Source of the DNA: Shewanella algae
GTDB taxonomy: Bacteria; Pseudomonadota; Gammaproteobacteria; Enterobacterales; Shewanellaceae
Assembly: GCF_009183365.2 (NCBI RefSeq)
Contig: NZ_CP068230.1
Location: 352,001 to 416,000 of the forward strand
Direction: 5' to 3'
DNA length: 64,000 bases
Positions within the stretch are counted from its first letter, which is position 1, and every line of letters starts with the position of its first letter. The translations under genes and the position numbers were made by a program. Below the pieces are notes generated by a model. It was not told the origin of the DNA. It did not search any database and worked only from the letters and a program-made list of their open reading frames with translations. Below are positions 10,105-20,100 of this stretch, piece after piece.

Positions 10105-11102
10105 CAGAAAAGCGGGCCACGGCGGCGTTTCATTATCGGGATCTTTCCCCTGAACTGATTTTGGATGCCATTGAAAGTCTGGCGATTTACCCCGAGACGG
10201 GGCTAACGCCACTCAACAGCTATGAGAACCGGGTCTATCAGTTTCGTTGCGATCGCGGCCAGAGGTACGTGGTTAAGTTCTATCGCCCCGAGCGTTGGAC
10301 CGATGCCCAGATTTTGGAAGAGCATAAATTTACGTTCGAGCTGGCCGAAGCCGAGATCCCCATTGCTGCACCTGTGGTGCTCGATGGCCGCAGTCTGCAT
10401 CACTTCAAAGAGTGGCGTTTTGCGCTGTTTCCTTCCATAGGCGGTCGCAGCTTTGAGGTGGACAACCTAGATCAGATAGAGGGCGCCGGCCAGTTCATCG
10501 GCCGTTTGCACCAGTATTCCCGTGGCAGCCTGTTCAAGCAGCGTTTGAACCTGACGCCGACAACCCTGGGGACTCCGGCGCTGGAGCAATTGCAGTGCAC
10601 AGAGCTGATCCCGAACGCTTTGCGGGAACATCTGCTCGAGGCGGCGTTAAGCCTCTTCTCTGAGCTGCAGCGGCGTTGGCAAGGTATCGAATACCAGAGT
10701 ATGCGTCTGCATGGCGATCTGCATCCCGGCAATATTCTCTGGACCCCCAATGGCCCCGGGTTTGTTGATCTCGACGATGCCTGCAACGGCCCTGCGGTGC
10801 AGGATCTGTGGATGATGCTGTCCGGCGACAGGCAGCAACAGACGTTGCAGTTGGAAGTCTTGCTGGAGGCCTACGAGGCCTTCTCCAACTTCGATACCAA
10901 AGAGCTGCAGTTGATAGAGCCACTCAGGGCCCTGCGAATGCTGCATTACAACGCCTGGCTGGCCAAGCGCTGGGACGACCCCGCGTTTCCGCGCCACTTC
11001 CCCTGGTTTGCGACCGAAGAATACTGGCGACAGCAGTTGCAGGCATTTAAAGAACAGCAACAGCGCTTGGATGAGCCGCCACTGAGTCTTATTCTTTATT
11101 GA
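10101..11102 (+). CDS. srkA: Stress response kinase SrkA (YihE/RdoA)
   Basis: A 333-residue kinase of the aminoglycoside-phosphotransferase fold. The catalytic loop HGDLHPGN is at 204-211 (Asp206, Asn211) and the metal-binding segment VDLDDA at 222-227. In E. coli SrkA phosphorylates Ser/Thr, counters cell death after stress, and sits directly upstream of dsbA in a Cpx-controlled pair; the same order is present here. Its ATG overlaps the previous stop. The gap to dsbA is 159 bases, so dsbA may also have its own promoter. Confidence 0.95.
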   Translation: MTEKRATAAFHYRDLSPELILDAIESLAIYPETGLTPLNSYENRVYQFRCDRGQRYVVKFYRPERWTDAQILEEHKFTFELAEAEIPIAAPVVLDGRSLHHFKEWRFALFPSIGGRSFEVDNLDQIEGAGQFIGRLHQYSRGSLFKQRLNLTPTTLGTPALEQLQCTELIPNALREHLLEAALSLFSELQRRWQGIEYQSMRLHGDLHPGNILWTPNGPGFVDLDDACNGPAVQDLWMMLSGDRQQQTLQLEVLLEAYEAFSNFDTKELQLIEPLRALRMLHYNAWLAKRWDDPAFPRHFPWFATEEYWRQQLQAFKEQQQRLDEPPLSLILY

Positions 11103-11261
11103 GGCTGCATCGAACAAGTGCCGGGTGTTGAGGATATGGCCGCACGGCATTTGGATTTAACAAAAAGGGAACTCAGAGCTTGAGTTCGACTCAAAAAGAA
11201 GATTATGTTATTCAGCAACTCCAGCAGTGTTGGCTGAAATTTTAATAAACAAGGAACTCCA

Positions 11262-11873
11262 ATGAAGAAAATCCTGATGTTGGCGGCGGCATTTTTGCTG
11301 CTTCCCCTGGCGGCCACAGCGGCCCAGTACAAAGAAGGCGTGCATTATACTGTGGTTAGTGAAGGCCCCGCCTCCGCCAAGCCTGAAATCACAGAGTTTT
11401 TCTCTTTCTACTGTCCTCATTGCTATAACTTTGAAAAGAACGTGATCCCCAAGCTGAAGGCTCGTCTGCCCGAAGGTGTGGCTTTTGAGCAAAACCATGT
11501 CGACTTTATCGGCCGCGAGATGGGTGTTGAGATGTCCCGTGCTTTCGCCACTGCCGAAGTACTGAAGGTGTCTGATAAAGTCAATCATGCCATGTTCAGC
11601 GCGATTCAGGACAAGAAGCAGCACTTCACCAATCGTGATGACATCAAGGCTATCTTTGTTGCCAATGGTGTGGATCCCAAGCAGTTTGATTCTGCGGCCA
11701 ACTCTTTTATGGTCAACAGCATGGTGGCTAACATGAAGCGCAACACAGAAAACGCCAAGATCTCAGGTGTTCCAGCGCTGGTGGTGAATGGTAAGTATCG
11801 GGTTGAAACCGGTGCCATCAAGTCTTATGACGAGATGTTGGATATTGCTATCTATCTGACTCAGCTGAAATAA
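11262..11873 (+). CDS. dsbA: Periplasmic thiol:disulfide oxidoreductase DsbA
   Basis: A 203-residue protein with a signal peptide (1-20, ATA-A) and the thioredoxin-fold active site C51-P-H-C54 of DsbA. The cis-proline loop is V170-P171. The helical insertion between these points is present. It introduces disulfides into exported proteins and is reoxidised by DsbB, which is not in this window. The length fits the family. An AAGGAA site precedes the ATG, and a strong terminator follows. Confidence 0.97.
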   Translation: MKKILMLAAAFLLLPLAATAAQYKEGVHYTVVSEGPASAKPEITEFFSFYCPHCYNFEKNVIPKLKARLPEGVAFEQNHVDFIGREMGVEMSRAFATAEVLKVSDKVNHAMFSAIQDKKQHFTNRDDIKAIFVANGVDPKQFDSAANSFMVNSMVANMKRNTENAKISGVPALVVNGKYRVETGAIKSYDEMLDIAIYLTQLK

Positions 11874-11889
11874 TTTAGCATCTAAATAC

Positions 11890-11916
11890 AAAAAAGGGCC
11901 TTAACGGCCCTTTTTT
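11890..11916. terminator. Terminator after dsbA
   Basis: AAAAAAGGGCC and GGCCCTTTTTT form a perfect 11-bp stem with a 5-base loop; the T run is part of the stem end. Confidence 0.92.
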
Positions 11917-12225
11917 GTTACCCGGAAAACAGCTGGGCATAAAGCAAAAAAAAAACCGTACTCCCTGGTCGCAAGAAGCACGGATTAGAGCCATAGGGCT
12001 CAGTTTTTACCCTGAGTAACGGCTTTACTCTAGCAGTGCGTCAAAAAATTGGCAAGTGTTGCTTTATTGACTAATTCACCTGGGCGAGAGGTATAACAGC
12101 AAGATTTTTAGAACAAAGGCGCATATTTGCGAATTTTGACTCATTTTCCCGGATTGAAATGAAACCTTCCACCGGGTTGGGGGGTCAAAACTTCGGGATC
12201 GGAAATCAACTAAAGGAGGTTTCTC
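11917..12225. other. Intergenic region upstream of the small conserved gene
   Basis: About 310 bases hold no ORF that I can support. A short hairpin (GAGCC-ATAG-GGCTC near 11985-12000) overlaps an alternative pairing CTCAG / CTGAG, so local RNA structure is possible. The promoter of the gene at 12226 must lie here. Confidence 0.5.
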
Positions 12226-12438
12226 GTGCGTGTATTTCCTGTCTATGCTCCCAAGCTGATTGTCAAACACGTAAGGATATTCTTGACCGGCGCCGTTTGG
12301 GTGAAAGATCTGGGAAGATTAGAGTTTGATAAAGGGCGCTTTTTGCTGCCGAGAAAAAGCCTGCCAAAGGTAAAGCAGGCTATCATGGAATTGAACGAAC
12401 TCATTGAAACTCAGAATAGCCAAGCTAAAACCGTTTAG
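12226..12438 (+). CDS. Small conserved basic protein of unknown function
   Basis: A 70-residue protein starting at GTG, chosen because a near-perfect ribosome site (AGGAGG at 12214-12219) lies six bases upstream. It starts MRVFPVYAPKLIVKHVRIF, is basic in its first half, and ends in a predicted helix (KSLPKVKQAIMELNELIETQN). No signal peptide or cysteine is present. It converges on zapB with only two bases between the stops. The strong initiation signal argues that it is real; function unknown. Confidence 0.78.
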   Translation: MRVFPVYAPKLIVKHVRIFLTGAVWVKDLGRLEFDKGRFLLPRKSLPKVKQAIMELNELIETQNSQAKTV

Positions 12439-12440
12439 AT

Positions 12441-12644
12441 TCAGTTGACTTCGTCGTTGAGCAGACCAACAAGGCCGGTGACTTTCTCGTTCCACGAGTT
12501 GAGATCTTGCTGAAGTTGTTGGTTTTGCTCTATCAGATGGGCATTCTTCTGCTTTTCTTCTTCCAGCTCCATTTTCAGAAGCTCAATATTTTCGAGCGCG
12601 GCCTGGATCTTGGTCTCCAGTTTGGACAGTAATTCTAGGCTCAT
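12441..12644 (-). CDS. zapB: Cell division protein ZapB
   Basis: A 67-residue protein that is almost entirely coiled coil, with heptads from MSLELLSKLETKIQAALENI to NSWNEKVTGLVGLLNDEVN. The start, the composition and the WNEK/WQER region match ZapB, which sits at the division septum, binds ZapA and links the Z ring to the terminus protein MatP. It is slightly shorter than the 81-residue E. coli protein. An AAGGA site lies eight bases upstream of the ATG. Confidence 0.9.
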   Translation of the reverse strand: MSLELLSKLETKIQAALENIELLKMELEEEKQKNAHLIEQNQQLQQDLNSWNEKVTGLVGLLNDEVN

Positions 12645-12846
12645 ACAGGAGTCCTTAAATAGTTGGGCGAATGAGATATTGATTCTATCAGTGCCGCTGG
12701 CTTAAGGAATAGCTCTTATCTCCAAGTGTCCAAAAAATATGCGATAAAATTGGCTGTTTGGCAGTTTTTTTCACTTATCTGAACCACAACTGTCCCAAGC
12801 CGACTTTTGCCGGATAAAATAACGGTTTTCACCTGGAACCAAGCCG

Positions 12847-13194
12847 ATGACAATTCAACGTATCGATACCAATCCGCGCATGAGCAGCATAGTGATCCAC
12901 AACAACACGGTTTATCTCTGTGGTCAGGTTGCCAAGGATAAGTTTGCCGATATTCAGCAGCAGACCCGTACCATGCTCGAAGAGGTGGATGAACTGCTCA
13001 AGCGGGCAGGCAGTAGTCGTGAGCGGATCCTCTCTGCGACTATCTACCTGAAACAGATGAGCGATTATGATGCCATGAATGCTATCTGGGATGCCTGGCT
13101 ACCGGCGGGGCATGCACCGGCCAGAGCCTGTGTGGAGGCGGCTATTGCCGAACCCGAGTATCTGGTGGAAGTCTCGGTTATTGCGGCGATTTAA
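12847..13194 (+). CDS. RidA family protein (YoaB-like)
   Basis: A 115-residue single-domain protein of the YjgF/YER057c/UK114 (RidA) fold. It carries the characteristic arginine (R93 in APARACVEA) that positions imine substrates in active RidA enzymes, and the SATIYLKQMSDYDAMNAIWDAW-type helix. Canonical RidA hydrolyses reactive 2-aminoacrylate released by PLP enzymes. The sequence is closer to the YoaB subgroup, whose role is less clear. Its stop overlaps the stop of rof on the other strand by four bases. Confidence 0.9.
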   Translation: MTIQRIDTNPRMSSIVIHNNTVYLCGQVAKDKFADIQQQTRTMLEEVDELLKRAGSSRERILSATIYLKQMSDYDAMNAIWDAWLPAGHAPARACVEAAIAEPEYLVEVSVIAAI

Positions 13195-13469
13195 ATCTCA
13201 CAGCCTGCCGAGGCAATCAGCACTCGGCCAAACTCGGCGCCTTCCTGCTCAGGTGTGATAGCCAACAGTTGATCCATTCGAATGGCGCGGTTGCTGGTGG
13301 CCGTTTGCACCAGCAGCCACTCGCTCTTGTCGGGACGGGTCTCGGTGATCAGCGCCTTGCCATGCAGTATCTCTCCTTGCAACAGCTCTATTTTCAGCGG
13401 ATAACCGCGAATACAGGCCAACTCCAGGTAATCATAGCGGCCGCAATCTATGGCTTGGTAAGGTTTCAT
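13191..13469 (-). CDS. rof: Rho-binding antiterminator Rof (YaeO)
   Basis: A 92-residue protein with the Rof family start (YQAIDCGRYDYLELACIRG) and a small Sm-like beta fold. Rof binds the RNA-binding domain of Rho and blocks Rho-dependent termination. The N-terminal Cys9 and Asp-Tyr pattern agree with the E. coli protein. The C-terminal 12 residues extend beyond the usual core. It converges with the RidA gene. Confidence 0.9.
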   Translation of the reverse strand: MKPYQAIDCGRYDYLELACIRGYPLKIELLQGEILHGKALITETRPDKSEWLLVQTATSNRAIRMDQLLAITPEQEGAEFGRVLIASAGCEI

Positions 13470-13704
13470 ATCTTGGTCTTTTAGTTTGAAGTTAAATAAT
13501 GCGCTTCCAGATGGAAGCTTGAGCTATCCAAAGTTGCACCTGCTTCCATGCAGAATGGTATAAAAGTAGTTCGAATTTTCACTTATACCAAAATAACTTG
13601 CAGTAAATTGTGAGACATGAACCTGGTAGGGGAGTGGCTTGCTAAAGTCGCTGTATCGTCGTGGCTGTTAACCACGCCACTCGATTCAAGAAGAGATATT
13701 AAAC
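13470..13704. other. Intergenic region with a nested stem-loop
   Basis: No supported gene. GAGTGGC (13632-13638) pairs with GCCACTC (13676-13682), and inside it CGTGG (13660-13664) pairs with CCACG (13672-13676). With the bidirectional terminator at 13705 this could be the 3' part of a plus-strand small RNA; see findings. Confidence 0.5.
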
Positions 13705-13730
13705 AAAAAGCCCCATAAATAGGGCTTTTT
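13705..13730. terminator. Bidirectional terminator
   Basis: AAAAAGCCC and GGGCTTTTT pair over 9 bp with an 8-base loop. On the minus strand it ends the outer-membrane protein gene. On the plus strand no annotated gene leads into it. Confidence 0.88.
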
Positions 13731-13746
13731 AGAGGCTGGAGTTTGG

Positions 13747-14301
13747 CTAGAATCGATAGTCGACACTCAGGTACAGTTGCTGGGTGTTATCCAGTGCATA
13801 TTTGCCTGAGTCTATCTTGTTGTCATAGTCCTGCTTCAGATAGCGATAACCTATCTCGGTATTGAGATTGTCGCTCAGCTTATACACCAGACCTGTCTGA
13901 CCACCCCAGACAAAATTATTGTCTGATTCCAGGGCACCGCTATCCGGTGCCGTGTGGTTGATACCGGCGCTGGCACCGACAAACCAGTTCAGTTTGTTGG
14001 CCTGATCCAAACCTATCAGGTAGTCATAGGAAACCAGCCCCATCTGCTGCTTGGCAAAGTCATCGCTGTTGTAGCTGTACGTCGCGTAGAGACGCTGGTT
14101 GGGGGTCAGGAAGGCACCACCACGCAGCATGTAGACGGCATTGCGATCATCATCGCTGAACTTGCCGCCATCAGTGGGTTTATGAGAGTAGTCATTTTGC
14201 TGCGCACCAACACCGCCGCCAACAAACCAGTCAGCTGCAAAAGAAGGGGCTGAGAAAGCGAGAGCCGCAGCGGAAGCCAGTACTAGAGATTGAATTTTCA
14301 T
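13747..14301 (-). CDS. Outer-membrane beta-barrel protein
   Basis: A 184-residue protein with a signal peptide (1-22, cut before ADW), alternating hydrophobic strands and a C-terminal phenylalanine (LYLSVDYRF), the BAM-recognition signature of outer-membrane barrels. Strands such as LYATYSYNSDD and TEIGYRYLKQDYDN suggest eight strands, as in OmpX/OmpW-sized porins. A GGAG site precedes the ATG. Specific function unknown. Confidence 0.88.
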   Translation of the reverse strand: MKIQSLVLASAAALAFSAPSFAADWFVGGGVGAQQNDYSHKPTDGGKFSDDDRNAVYMLRGGAFLTPNQRLYATYSYNSDDFAKQQMGLVSYDYLIGLDQANKLNWFVGASAGINHTAPDSGALESDNNFVWGGQTGLVYKLSDNLNTEIGYRYLKQDYDNKIDSGKYALDNTQQLYLSVDYRF

Positions 14302-14537
14302 AATTTACTCCTGGATCCGGGAAAGTCCGGATGGCTGTTTTTAAGCCGGGTCAACTTGTGTTCATCGGCAGGTTAGGACCGCTTTACTGAACTCCACCTG
14401 AATGAGAGCTGGATCGGGTTTTTAATCGTATGTATTGGCTTTTTGTGTTAAAAAACCTGATGTTAGAAATTCCAATTGTTGTGGGTCAGTGATGGGTTTG
14501 TGGTCGAAAAATAGACTGTTAACCTGAGGGAAAAGGG

Positions 14538-15896
14538 ATGAGACTGGTATTTGTACACGGCTGGAGTGTGACGTCCACAGAGACCTATGGTTATTTGCCG
14601 CAGGCATTGGCCAAGCTGGCAGACACTGAGCTTGAGGTGAGTCATCTGCACCTGGGACGCTATATCAGTTTTCAGGACCAGGTGAAGTTGGAGGACGTTG
14701 CGCTGGCCTTCGAGGCTGCCAGACGTGAAGTGCTGGGGGATGAACCTTTCGCGGTGATCACCCACAGCACTGGAGCAGCCGTGATACGTTGCTGGTTGGA
14801 GACCTTCTTCGGAGCCCAAAAATTGGCGGCTTGTCCCGTGACTCATATGATCATGCTGGCACCGGCCAACCACGGCTCCGCCTTGGCACAGCTTGGCAAG
14901 TCGCGCCTCGCCAGGATTAAGGCCTGGTTCGATGGATTGGAGCCGGGGCAGAAGATCCTCGACTGGTTGGAGCTGGGCAGCCTGGGGCAGGCTGCTTTAA
15001 GTAAAGCCTGGTTGAACTATGATTTTGAGGCCGCTCGGCTTTGGCCCTTGGTGCTGACCGGCGAAAGTATAGATGCGTCCCTCTATGATTATCTCAACTC
15101 CTATACCGCCGAGCCGGGCTCGGATGGTGTCGTGCGGGTCGCCGCGGCAAATATGAATTATGCTCGCTTGCAATTGGTGGAGCAGGCACAGGAATGTGAC
15201 AGCTTTGATGGTGCCTGCGTGGCCAAGCTGGCGCCGGAAAGTTTCATTCAGGCCCCTGTCAGTGGCTTCGGCATTATTCCCAAGGCCAGCCACAGCAAAG
15301 AGAAAATGGGGATCATGCGTTCCGTCAGCCGTAGAAACGCTGCCAACAAGCCGGTAGTGCAGGCGATTCTGAATTGGTTGAAGGTCGACTCGGTAGAGGC
15401 TTACCGCCGTGCCTGTCAGGAGCTTACGCGGCAAACCCAAAGCCGGACCACCAAGAAGCGTTACACCATGCTGGTGATTCGGGTGTGGGATGATACCGGC
15501 GCCGCCATAGAGGATTTCGATTTTTATCTGCTCAGTGGCGAGCAGTATCTGCCGGGTATTCTGCCAAGAGGCTTTATGCAGGATAAGCAGCGCAACCAGC
15601 AGAGCCCCAACTGCCTGACCCTGTATCTGGATGCCGCCAAGATGCAGACCCTGCCTCAAGGGAAAATCGGCTTTAAGTTGGTACCGCGCCCAGATGATGG
15701 CGCCTGTTATTATCGTGCGGTTGAGTTCCAGTCTGATGCCGGCGCGGTATCCAGGCTGCTGAAGGAGGACGCCACTTTGGAAGTGGATCTCTTGCTTAAG
15801 CGGCACAGGGATGCAGGGCTGTTTACTCTGATCAGCCCTGAAGAGGGCGGCGACTTTTCCCGCTTAGCTCCCCAGGGGGAACTTACCGATATTTGA
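14538..15896 (+). CDS. Alpha/beta hydrolase (putative lipase or phospholipase) with extra C-terminal domain
   Basis: A 452-residue protein without signal peptide. Residues 1-290 form an alpha/beta-hydrolase core: the oxyanion start VFVHGWS (4-10) and the nucleophile elbow T75-H-S77-T-G79, a variant of GxSxG. The segment HMIMLAPANHGS is typical of triacylglycerol lipases. From about residue 300 a separate domain begins (YTMLVIRVWDDTGAAIEDF) which I do not recognise and which looks beta-rich. The protein could act on lipids in the cytoplasm or be secreted by a leaderless route. It stands alone. Confidence 0.82.
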   Translation: MRLVFVHGWSVTSTETYGYLPQALAKLADTELEVSHLHLGRYISFQDQVKLEDVALAFEAARREVLGDEPFAVITHSTGAAVIRCWLETFFGAQKLAACPVTHMIMLAPANHGSALAQLGKSRLARIKAWFDGLEPGQKILDWLELGSLGQAALSKAWLNYDFEAARLWPLVLTGESIDASLYDYLNSYTAEPGSDGVVRVAAANMNYARLQLVEQAQECDSFDGACVAKLAPESFIQAPVSGFGIIPKASHSKEKMGIMRSVSRRNAANKPVVQAILNWLKVDSVEAYRRACQELTRQTQSRTTKKRYTMLVIRVWDDTGAAIEDFDFYLLSGEQYLPGILPRGFMQDKQRNQQSPNCLTLYLDAAKMQTLPQGKIGFKLVPRPDDGACYYRAVEFQSDAGAVSRLLKEDATLEVDLLLKRHRDAGLFTLISPEEGGDFSRLAPQGELTDI

Positions 15897-16001
15897 TGGC
15901 TAAATTTTTTACAGTACTCCTGCTGGACGCAGGCCTTGGCCCTCTTGACATTATTCCGGGCGCTCCCTAGTCTGCTTGAACAATAGTCAAGGTGGTAAGC
16001 A

Positions 16002-17093
16002 ATGGAAATCAAGTATCAGTTAAAGCCCGCCGCAGAGCGTCGCTCAGAGCAGTTTTGCCCTGAAGGTAATGTTGGCTTTGGTCGTCTGCGCACCGACCAT
16101 ATGTTCATGATGGATTATTATGATGGCGAGTGGCGGGATCCCCGCATCGTCCCCTACGGTCCGTTTGAGATGGCTCCCGGCGCGATGGCGCTGCATTATG
16201 GTCAGAGTATTTTTGAGGGCGCCAAGGCCTTTATGCATGAAGACGGTGAGATTTATACCTTCCGTCTCAACAAGAATGCCGAACGCATGAACCGCTCTGC
16301 CGATATCGTCTGTATTCCCAATATTGATGAAGCCATGCAGCTTAAGGCGATCAATGCCCTTATCGATGTCGACCGTCTCTGGTTCCCCATGCAGGACGGG
16401 GCTTGCCTCTATATTCGGCCCTTTATTTTTGCCACCGAAGACAGACTGTCAGTCAGCCCGGCCAACCGCTACACCTTCTGTGTGGTGATGAGCCCCAGCG
16501 GCGCCTACTATGGTGAGAGCCTCAATGCCATTCGCCTGCTGATCAGTAAAGAATTCCACCGTGCAGTATCCGGTGGTACCGGTGCCTCCAAGGCCGCCGG
16601 CAACTATGCCGCTTCACTGCGTGCCGGTAAGGCTGCCGCGGCTCACGGTGCTTCCCAGGTGCTGTATCTGGACTCGACCAATGAATATATCGAAGAAGCC
16701 GGGGCGATGAACCACTTCCATATTCTCAAGGATGGCACAGTGATCATCCCTGAGTTTACCGATACCATTCTCAAGTCGATCACCTCACAGTCTATTATTG
16801 AGTTGGCGCCACTGCTTGGCTGTGATGTCCGCCAGGAGCAGGTCAAACTGGATGATTTTATTGCAGGTGTCGAGTCGGGCGAGATCATCGAAGCCGGCGG
16901 TTTCGGCACAGCAGCCGTGGTTTCTCCGGTCGGCTCCTACATTTTTGAAGATGGCCGGGTGGTCACTGTCGGTGACGGCAAGGTCGGTGAACATGTCAGT
17001 CGCATCTACCGAATCTTCACCGAAATCCAGAAAGGGCACAGACAAGGCCCACAAGGTTGGATTTGCAAAGTACCCAGGCTGGAGAAGGCATAA
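16002..17093 (+). CDS. ilvE: Branched-chain amino acid aminotransferase
   Basis: A 363-residue class IV PLP aminotransferase of the longer BCAT type. The PLP lysine is K197 in TGASKAAGNYAAS. Other family marks are HYGQSIFEGAKAF (65-77) and NEYIEEAGAMN. It performs the last step of Leu, Ile and Val synthesis, so it complements the leuABCD operon of this window although it is 40 kb away. An AAGG site and ATG fit. It ends at a strong terminator facing the GGDEF-EAL gene. Confidence 0.96.
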   Translation: MEIKYQLKPAAERRSEQFCPEGNVGFGRLRTDHMFMMDYYDGEWRDPRIVPYGPFEMAPGAMALHYGQSIFEGAKAFMHEDGEIYTFRLNKNAERMNRSADIVCIPNIDEAMQLKAINALIDVDRLWFPMQDGACLYIRPFIFATEDRLSVSPANRYTFCVVMSPSGAYYGESLNAIRLLISKEFHRAVSGGTGASKAAGNYAASLRAGKAAAAHGASQVLYLDSTNEYIEEAGAMNHFHILKDGTVIIPEFTDTILKSITSQSIIELAPLLGCDVRQEQVKLDDFIAGVESGEIIEAGGFGTAAVVSPVGSYIFEDGRVVTVGDGKVGEHVSRIYRIFTEIQKGHRQGPQGWICKVPRLEKA

Positions 17094-17113
17094 GCCAATA
17101 ACTAATTATTGAT

Positions 17114-17142
17114 AAAACGCGGCCAGTTGAGCCGCGTTTTTT
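17114..17142 (+). terminator. Terminator after ilvE
   Basis: AAAACGCGGC and GCCGCGTTTT pair over 10 bp around a 7-base loop, followed by further Ts. Confidence 0.92.
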
Positions 17143-17153
17143 ATGGGGTGATG

Positions 17154-20100
17154 CTATTTTCGGCCGAGTAATGTTTGTGCTTGCGCTTCTGTCATTGGGC
17201 GCCCCAGCAGGAAGCCCTGGGCCTGATCGCAGCCCTGGGCGGCGAGGAAGTTAAGCTGGGCCTGGGTTTCTACCCCTTCTGCCACCACCTGTAACTCCAG
17301 GCTGTGAGCCAGGACTATGATGGCGCTGGTAATGGCGGCATCATCAGGATCTTTGGTGATATCACGGACAAACTCGCGGTCAATCTTCAAGGTGTTCAGC
17401 GGGAAACGCTTGAGATAGGCCAGACTGGAGTAGCCGGTTCCGAAGTCATCGACCGCCAGGCTTAACCCCAACCCCTTCAGTTGATTGAGTATTTCCACTG
17501 ATTCCAGCGGTTGCTGCATCACCGCTGACTCTGTCAGCTCTATCTCAAGTAGATCTGCAGCCAGACCATGCATGGCAAGAGCAACCTCTATGCTGGAAAT
17601 AATGTCAGTCTGCAGCTGTTTGGCGGAGATATTGATCGCTATCGGAACCGCTTCCAGCCCCTGATTCTGCCAGCGCTCCAGTTGACTGCAGACACTCAGC
17701 AGTACCCACTGACCTATGGCGTTGACCAGGCCGGTTTCCTCGGCCAGCGGAATAAACTCCGCCGGAGAAATAGGCCCCAGATCCTGGCTTTCCCAGCGCA
17801 GCAGGGCCTCCATGCCGGTGAGTTTACCGGTATGGACGCAGAATTTGGGTTGGTACAGCAGATAGAATTCGTCGCGATCCAGCGCCTGTTTCAGCCCGGC
17901 TTCCAGCTGCACATGACGCACCGCATAGGCGTTGAGTTTAGCTGTGTAGAACTGGAAGTTATTGCGCCCCAGCGACTTGGCATGGTACATAGCGGTATCG
18001 GCAAACTTCAGCAATTCCAGCGCCTCTTCGGCATCATCCGGATAGAGGCTGATACCTATGGATGGTGAAACATTGAGGCTGAAGTTCTCCAGTGCGAAGG
18101 GGCGTTCGAACGCCGCCAGCAGTTTTTCGGCGATAACGGTCGCCGCCTTGGTTTTTTGCAGGCCTTCGAGGATGATGATGAACTCGTCACCGCCCAGACG
18201 GGCAACCGTATCTCCATCTCTTATCGCTTGGGTCAGTCTGGAGGAAACCGCTTTCAGCAGTTGATCACCCACATGATGGCCCAGAGAATCGTTAATGTGT
18301 TTGAACCTGTCCAGATCCAGAAATAGCAGGGCGACCATGTTACGGTTACGGTGTGCCTGGCGCAGGGCATGATCCAGTCTGTCCTGGAACAGAGTGCGAT
18401 TGGGCAGGCCGGTGAGCTGATCATAGTTGGCCAATAGGCGCAGGTCTTCCTCGGCCTGTTTGCGGTCTGTGATATCGGTAAATACCACCACGAAATGACT
18501 GGCTTCGCCCTGGCTGTTGAGCACCTGATTGACTTCCATCCATACCAGCAGCGGCTGCTTGCTGTGGGTGCGGATCTGCACTTCACCGGACCAGTGTTTT
18601 TGGTTCAGCAATTGATGCTCTATCTGCTGATAGAAGCTTCTGGCGTAGAGTCTCCGGGTCAGGAACAGGAAAGACTTGCCGGAGATCTTCTGTTCGTTGA
18701 AGCCGGTAGTGCTGCAAAACGCCGGATTGACCGAGATGATGCGGTAGTTGAGATCGCAGACCACCACAGACTCATTCATGCTTTCCAGTACCTGGGACGA
18801 TAGCCGCAGCGCCTCTTCCTGGCCACGGCGCATGCTGATATCCGTGTAGGTGCCCGCCAGGCGCAGTGGTTTGCCACTACGGTCGCGTTCGACTATTTTT
18901 CCGCGATCCAACACCCAGCCCCAGTGCGTGTTGCCAAGCTTGATACGATACTCGGCCTCGAAGAATTCGGCATCCCCCTGGAGGTAGCTCTCCAGTGCCG
19001 CTTGAACATGGGGCCTGTCGTCGGGATGTACCAGCGCCATCTGCCGACTGGCTTTGGTTTCCAGTGGTGTTTCTGAGCCTTGTTTGGGGCCGGTAACGAA
19101 GAAGCGATCGTCTTCCAACTGCCAGTCCCACATCCGGTCACCCGAGCCCCAGAGCGCCAGTTTCAGCCTCTCTTCAGAAAGCTGGATATTGGACTGTGTT
19201 TGCTGCTCGAGACGACGTTGCGACAGGAAACGCCTTAGCCAGAGGCCAAACAACAACAGCGCCAGTGCCAGATAAAACAGATTAGCCAGGGTGGTGCGGT
19301 AAAAAGGGGCCGGCACTGTGAGTTTTAACAACAGTTGCTCATGTCCTTCGGGATTGTGCTGCAACTGATGGCGGGCAAACAGCCGATAGTCGCCGGGCGC
19401 CAAATTGGTATAGCTGATCTCGTGCAGCGACTGGGCCGGATGCCAACTCTTGTCCCAGCCCTCAAGGAAAAAGCTGAATCTGTGGCGTTGGGGATAGGCA
19501 AAATCCAGTGCAGTGATCTCAAAGCTTATTAACTGCTCACTATAGGGAATCGTCAGCTCGGGTATATGGCCAAGATCCAGCCTGGGAAAATAGCTGTTGC
19601 CCAGGCGGTAACCGGCCAGGGCAAGTTTGGGTTGTTTGCGTACCTTGGGCACCTGCTGAGGGTAGAAATGGTTCAACCCATTGATGCCTCCAAACCAGAT
19701 ACTGCCATCCTTGTCCTGCCAACTGACATTGCCGTTGAATTCCAGCGCCTGCAAACCTTCATATTCGTTGAAGGTCAGCACCTTTTCCTTGTCGATGGCA
19801 AAGCGGCTGATCCCTGAATTACTGCTGAGCCAGAGGTCGCCGCTCTTGTCCTGCTCCATGGCATAGACGGTATTGCCCGGTAATCCCTGATTACGGCCGA
19901 AGTGTTGCAGCTCATCCTGGCGCAGGCGACTGAGGCCACCGTGAGTGGCAAACCAGATATTGCCGTCCCTGTCTCTGAGAATATCCCGCACCATGGGATT
20001 GGCCAGGCGATCACCGCGGATGATCTGTTGTTGGCCCGTGTCAGGTTGCAGCCAGTAAGCGCCATTGGTGGTGCCGACCCAGATGCCATTGTTGGCCGTG

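Noticed and set aside
13617..13718. 33-codon small gene
   Set aside because: No ribosome site, and its last codons form the terminator stem; kept only as part of the small RNA idea.
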